DNA of 45,236 nucleotides from Nitrospiraceae bacterium UBA6905 (GTDB lineage Bacteria; Nitrospirota; Thermodesulfovibrionia; Thermodesulfovibrionales; UBA6898), in assembly GCA_002451165.1 (NCBI GenBank), contig DKBH01000107.1, positions 1 to 45,236 of the forward strand, in the 5' to 3' direction. Each line of letters starts with the position of its first letter. Position 1 is the stretch's first letter. Under the pieces are notes generated by a model. That model was not told where the DNA came from and did no database searches. It saw only the letters and a program-made list of their open reading frames with translations. Below, in pieces: positions 42,986-45,236 of the stretch. Both the position numbers and the translations under genes were made by a program.

Positions 42986-44164
42986 TCAAATGTTCAGCAC
43001 ATGACAGACGACCGTTATTATTGCCATTGCCACGATAATGCTTACGATACCACTGACCACTGCAGAGGTGGTCGCCTCACCAACAGCAGAAGCACTCCGG
43101 CCGCACCGTATGCCCCGCAGGCAAGCCGCCAGTGCAACCAGGACACCAAATACCGCGGCACTGAAAATACCGACCCAGAAGTCATTCAGGCTTACCGCTT
43201 CACGGGTCTTAGTATAGTATTCCATGAAATTCAGGTTAAGCATGGACACCCCTATGAGCATGCCTCCCAGTATGCCCATGAGATCAGCATAGAGCGTAAG
43301 GAGAGGCATCATGAAAAAAAGGGCGAGCATCCTCGGCAGCACGAGGAATTCCACCGGTGAGATGCCGAAGGTCTTCAGGGCATCGATCTCCTCGTTCACC
43401 TGCATTGTTCCCAATTGCGCGGCAAAAGAGGCACCTGTCCGGCCGGCCATAATTATGCCGGTCATAATCGCTGCCAGTGCACGGACCATACCGATGCCGA
43501 CGAGGCTGGCAACATAAATCTGTGCTCCGAAAATCTTGAGCTGGATCGCACCGATGAAAGCGAGGATAAGGCCGACAAGAATGCTTATCAGGGATACGAT
43601 AGGAAGAGCCTGTGCGCCGCAGTCTTGCATGACGAGAAAGAGGTCGGCCCGGCGATATCGGGCCTTGCCGGAAAGCATCCTCGCAAGAGCCACCAATACT
43701 TCTCCAATGAATTCGAGCAGATCCAGATTACTGCGCCATAGAGCGACCGCTGAATTTCCGATCCGTTCCAGAAAAGGAATCCTTGATGTCTCCCTTCGGG
43801 CGCCTTTCCTTTCAGGGACAGAAGAGGCAAGGTCCAGAAGCCTCTGGATGCCAAGAGGAAGTCCCTGCCTCTCAACAGCGATGTTTCTCCCGGAACAAAG
43901 ATCTATAACTTTTATAATGAACGTCAACAAACTGCTGTCCCAAACTTTAAGCTCCTGCGCATCAAAGGTCACCTGCTGAACCTGAGGTCCGGCCTCAATC
44001 TCTTTTATTACCTCATCGGTCGATGGAATCTCACGCCTGAGTCTCCATTCACCGGCGACCGTGATGAGCAGGATGCCGTTATGCGGCCGACTGAAGCTCA
44101 TTTGAGACCGGGAATCCACTGTTCTCTTAAACACTCCTGCATTCCTATAGCTGCACATTTGCAT
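42986..44164 (-). CDS. mlaE: MlaE-family lipid transporter permease with STAS-like N-terminus
   Basis: A 392-residue protein. Residues about 25-125 form a STAS-like domain (GILLITVAGEWRLRRE; VTFDAQELKVWDSSLLTFIIKVIDLC), the fold of MlaB, here fused to the permease. Residues about 150-392 are the MlaE/YrbE permease with five or six helices (SLISILVGLILAFIGAIQL; GTMQVNEEIDALKTFGI, the conserved cytoplasmic loop that contacts the ATPase). MlaB normally tunes MlaF as a separate protein; a fused form fits other bacteria without a separate mlaB. The start is uncertain: no ribosome binding site is seen before ATG 44164 or ATG 44101. Confidence 0.9.
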   Translation of the reverse strand: MQMCSYRNAGVFKRTVDSRSQMSFSRPHNGILLITVAGEWRLRREIPSTDEVIKEIEAGPQVQQVTFDAQELKVWDSSLLTFIIKVIDLCSGRNIAVERQGLPLGIQRLLDLASSVPERKGARRETSRIPFLERIGNSAVALWRSNLDLLEFIGEVLVALARMLSGKARYRRADLFLVMQDCGAQALPIVSLISILVGLILAFIGAIQLKIFGAQIYVASLVGIGMVRALAAIMTGIIMAGRTGASFAAQLGTMQVNEEIDALKTFGISPVEFLVLPRMLALFFMMPLLTLYADLMGILGGMLIGVSMLNLNFMEYYTKTREAVSLNDFWVGIFSAAVFGVLVALAACLRGIRCGRSASAVGEATTSAVVSGIVSIIVAMAIITVVCHVLNI

Positions 44165-44209
44165 GGAAATATAGCCGAGCCTTCTGAGTAAAGGCGGCCA
44201 GACTTCCTC

Positions 44210-44410
44210 ATGGCTTTTGACCCCGGGATGAATGGCCGCCCAGAGCGAAGCGGGTTCATTGATGGTATCGCAATGACCTGTCGGATTCGAACTTTAGTTC
44301 ATCCACCGCAAACCCCCGGAGGTCACTCAGTGAATGAAGTTTATCCGCCGGAGGCGGACAACCGTAGATTGCATGCAGTTAGAAAGCCCCGGACGTGAGT
44401 CCGGGGATAT
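44210..44410 (+). other. Structured intergenic region (possible relic of an IS200/IS605-type end or ncRNA)
   Basis: A series of fold-backs on about 170 bases: CCGC/GCGG around 44240-44260, TCAC-TCA-GTGA near 44324-44334, TCCGCC-GGA-GGCGGA at 44344-44358, and an 8-bp stem with a GNRA-type loop GTGA at 44387-44406. The layout of stacked hairpins ending in a G/C stem next to a short A/T tract recalls the right ends and guide RNA scaffolds of IS200/IS605 elements, but no tnpA or tnpB lies here. A 62-codon frame across it (44210-44398) may be a transposase 3' remnant or chance. Confidence 0.35.
44387..44406 (-). terminator. Hairpin terminator after the coiled-coil operon
   Basis: A perfect 8-bp G/C stem (44387-44394 with 44399-44406) and a 4-base loop lie 4 bases after the stop codon of the minus-strand coiled-coil gene. 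On the minus strand CTTTCTAAC follows, a short T-containing tract. A terminator between that operon and mlaE is the simplest reading. Confidence 0.55.
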
Positions 44411-44725
44411 TTAGCTTATCTCCTTTTTGTCTTCGAGTTCAGTTAACTTTTCCTCAAGCTGCTGTATCCGCTCCATAATGGTCTTTACCTCGTTGTCAAG
44501 CAGGGGATTTTCCATCGTTGCGCCAAGATCATATACCTTCCCGCCAAGCTCGGCAAGTTCCTTATGCACCTCTTTTTTCAGCTCAAAAATCTTGTAGCGT
44601 CTTTTTCCTTCTTCCGTAAGTTCCTCTGCCTTCTCTTTTACCACGGCAGCCCCTTCCTTAAGGGCTGCCATGCCCTCTTCTAACCCTTTCTGCAGATCAA
44701 GCTTGACCTTTTCCCACAGGCTCAT
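44411..44725 (-). CDS. Small coiled-coil protein of unknown function
   Basis: A 104-residue, highly charged helical protein without signal peptide or membrane segment. Heptad patterns run through LQKGLEEGMAALKEGAAVV and EVKTIMERIQQLEEKLTEL. No family is recognised with confidence; some phage-shock-like and YtxH-like small proteins look similar. A weak AGGACG precedes the ATG. It follows the DUF4398-like gene by 13 bases and is probably cotranscribed with it. Confidence 0.72.
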   Translation of the reverse strand: MSLWEKVKLDLQKGLEEGMAALKEGAAVVKEKAEELTEEGKRRYKIFELKKEVHKELAELGGKVYDLGATMENPLLDNEVKTIMERIQQLEEKLTELEDKKEIS

Positions 44726-44738
44726 AGGTTTTACCGTC

Positions 44739-45236
44739 CTATTGTTTTGCCGATTTCGGTTCTATCGCAGCAGCCATGCCTTCTTTTTGCGATTTTATCT
44801 GTTCCTGCAGGGATACCAGCAGATCATATGCCTGGCGTATGCTCCCCGCCTGCAGCTGCTCTTTGATATTGACCAAATCGATTTCCCACTTCCCGATCAT
44901 GCCCTGAATTTCGTCGCGGTTGACCGCAGCTTTCTTCTTTATGGCCTTGACTACCGCCGACTTCAGCTCACCCAATGCATTCTGAACATCCACGAGAGTC
45001 TGCTCGGCATCGCTCTTCATCTTGGCTTTATTGGGTTCGATCATCGAAACAGCCTGTTCAGCAATCTTCACCGCTTCTTCAGCAGCAGCTTTTGCCTCCT
45101 TGTACTTCTTTGCAGCAACCTGTGCATGTGCCTGCTTCAGAGACTCCTCTGCTTTTGCAAATACATCCTGCGCGTAAAGGTCAGCCCCTTTCTGCTTTGC
45201 CTCTGCCACGGCCTTATCAGCGCTTTCGATTTCCTT
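44739..45236 (-). CDS. DUF4398-like helical protein, 5' end outside the window
   Basis: The frame is open to the window edge: nine codons (KEIESADKA) precede the GTG at 45209, so the N-terminus, probably a signal peptide with lipobox, is missing. The visible 165 residues are alanine-, lysine- and glutamate-rich helix. The stretch SADKAVAEAKQKGADLY, followed by VAAKKYKEAKAAAEEAVKIA, matches the layout of the DUF4398-like lipoprotein at 35155-35751 (KSLDAARDSEAS, then VAARKYDEARAAAAEAEQLA), so the two are paralogues. Function unknown; a structural envelope role is a guess. Confidence 0.75.
   Translation of the reverse strand, partial: KEIESADKAVAEAKQKGADLYAQDVFAKAEESLKQAHAQVAAKKYKEAKAAAEEAVKIAEQAVSMIEPNKAKMKSDAEQTLVDVQNALGELKSAVVKAIKKKAAVNRDEIQGMIGKWEIDLVNIKEQLQAGSIRQAYDLLVSLQEQIKSQKEGMAAAIEPKSAKQ

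Noticed and set aside
44281..44297. tRNA T-loop-like sequence (GGATTCGAAC)
   Set aside because: The loop resembles a T-loop, but the flanking bases do not pair into a T-stem and no anticodon or acceptor arm can be drawn on either strand.

Overview
The window comes from a Gram-negative, probably anaerobic or micro-aerobic bacterium. Signs of an outer membrane are several lipoprotein signals, an MCE/Mla-type lipid transport operon and a LapA-like protein. Signs of low-oxygen life are a full NifJ-type pyruvate:ferredoxin oxidoreductase and a rubrerythrin-like ferritin-fold protein. The mix of genes resembles Nitrospirota or a related Desulfobacterota-like lineage, but there is no rRNA or ribosomal protein here to prove it. 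Consensus sigma-70-type promoters (TTGACA-N17-TATAAT) and strong AGGAGG ribosome binding sites are visible.

Layout. 1-7.3 kb holds loosely packed genes: secreted proteins of unknown function, a cytochrome P460-like protein, a 66-codon DUF2892 membrane protein with an in-frame TGA at its conserved cysteine, a radical SAM protein and a PAS-GGDEF diguanylate cyclase. The part from about 2.65 to 5.2 kb is visibly more A/T-rich. 7.5-7.75 kb is a non-coding, strongly palindromic element. 7.9-15.7 kb carries core metabolism and housekeeping genes: enoyl-CoA hydratase, a ferritin-like protein, NifJ, an HPF-cold-shock fusion, a holin-4-type membrane protein and a D,D-carboxypeptidase.

15.9-39.7 kb is the centre of the window: a dense, mostly minus-strand run with many ATGA or GTGA stop/start overlaps that reads as an osmotic-stress and compatible-solute island. 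It contains GlgC (ADP-glucose), TreZ and TreY (trehalose from glycogen), a GH57 protein sitting where a debranching enzyme would be expected, a TreT-like trehalose synthase with a DUF5752-like partner, two different GT-A glycosyltransferases of the mannosyl- or glucosyl-(3-phospho)glycerate synthase type, glycerate 2-kinase, two mechanosensitive channels, a ClC channel, two cation/proton antiporters and cell-wall and envelope proteins. A VapBC-like toxin-antitoxin pair with its own consensus promoter is embedded in the run. Its toxin has lost the first catalytic aspartate.

40.4-44.2 kb is a four-gene MCE lipid transport operon (MlaE with a STAS-like N-terminus, MlaF, MlaD, PqiC-type lipoprotein). 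The window ends in two coiled-coil or DUF4398-like genes, the last cut by the edge. The observation I rate highest is the DUF2892 gene at 1736-1936. Its TGA replaces the family cysteine, the reading frame and family motif continue after it, and a SECIS-like hairpin follows at the expected distance, so it may be an undescribed selenoprotein.
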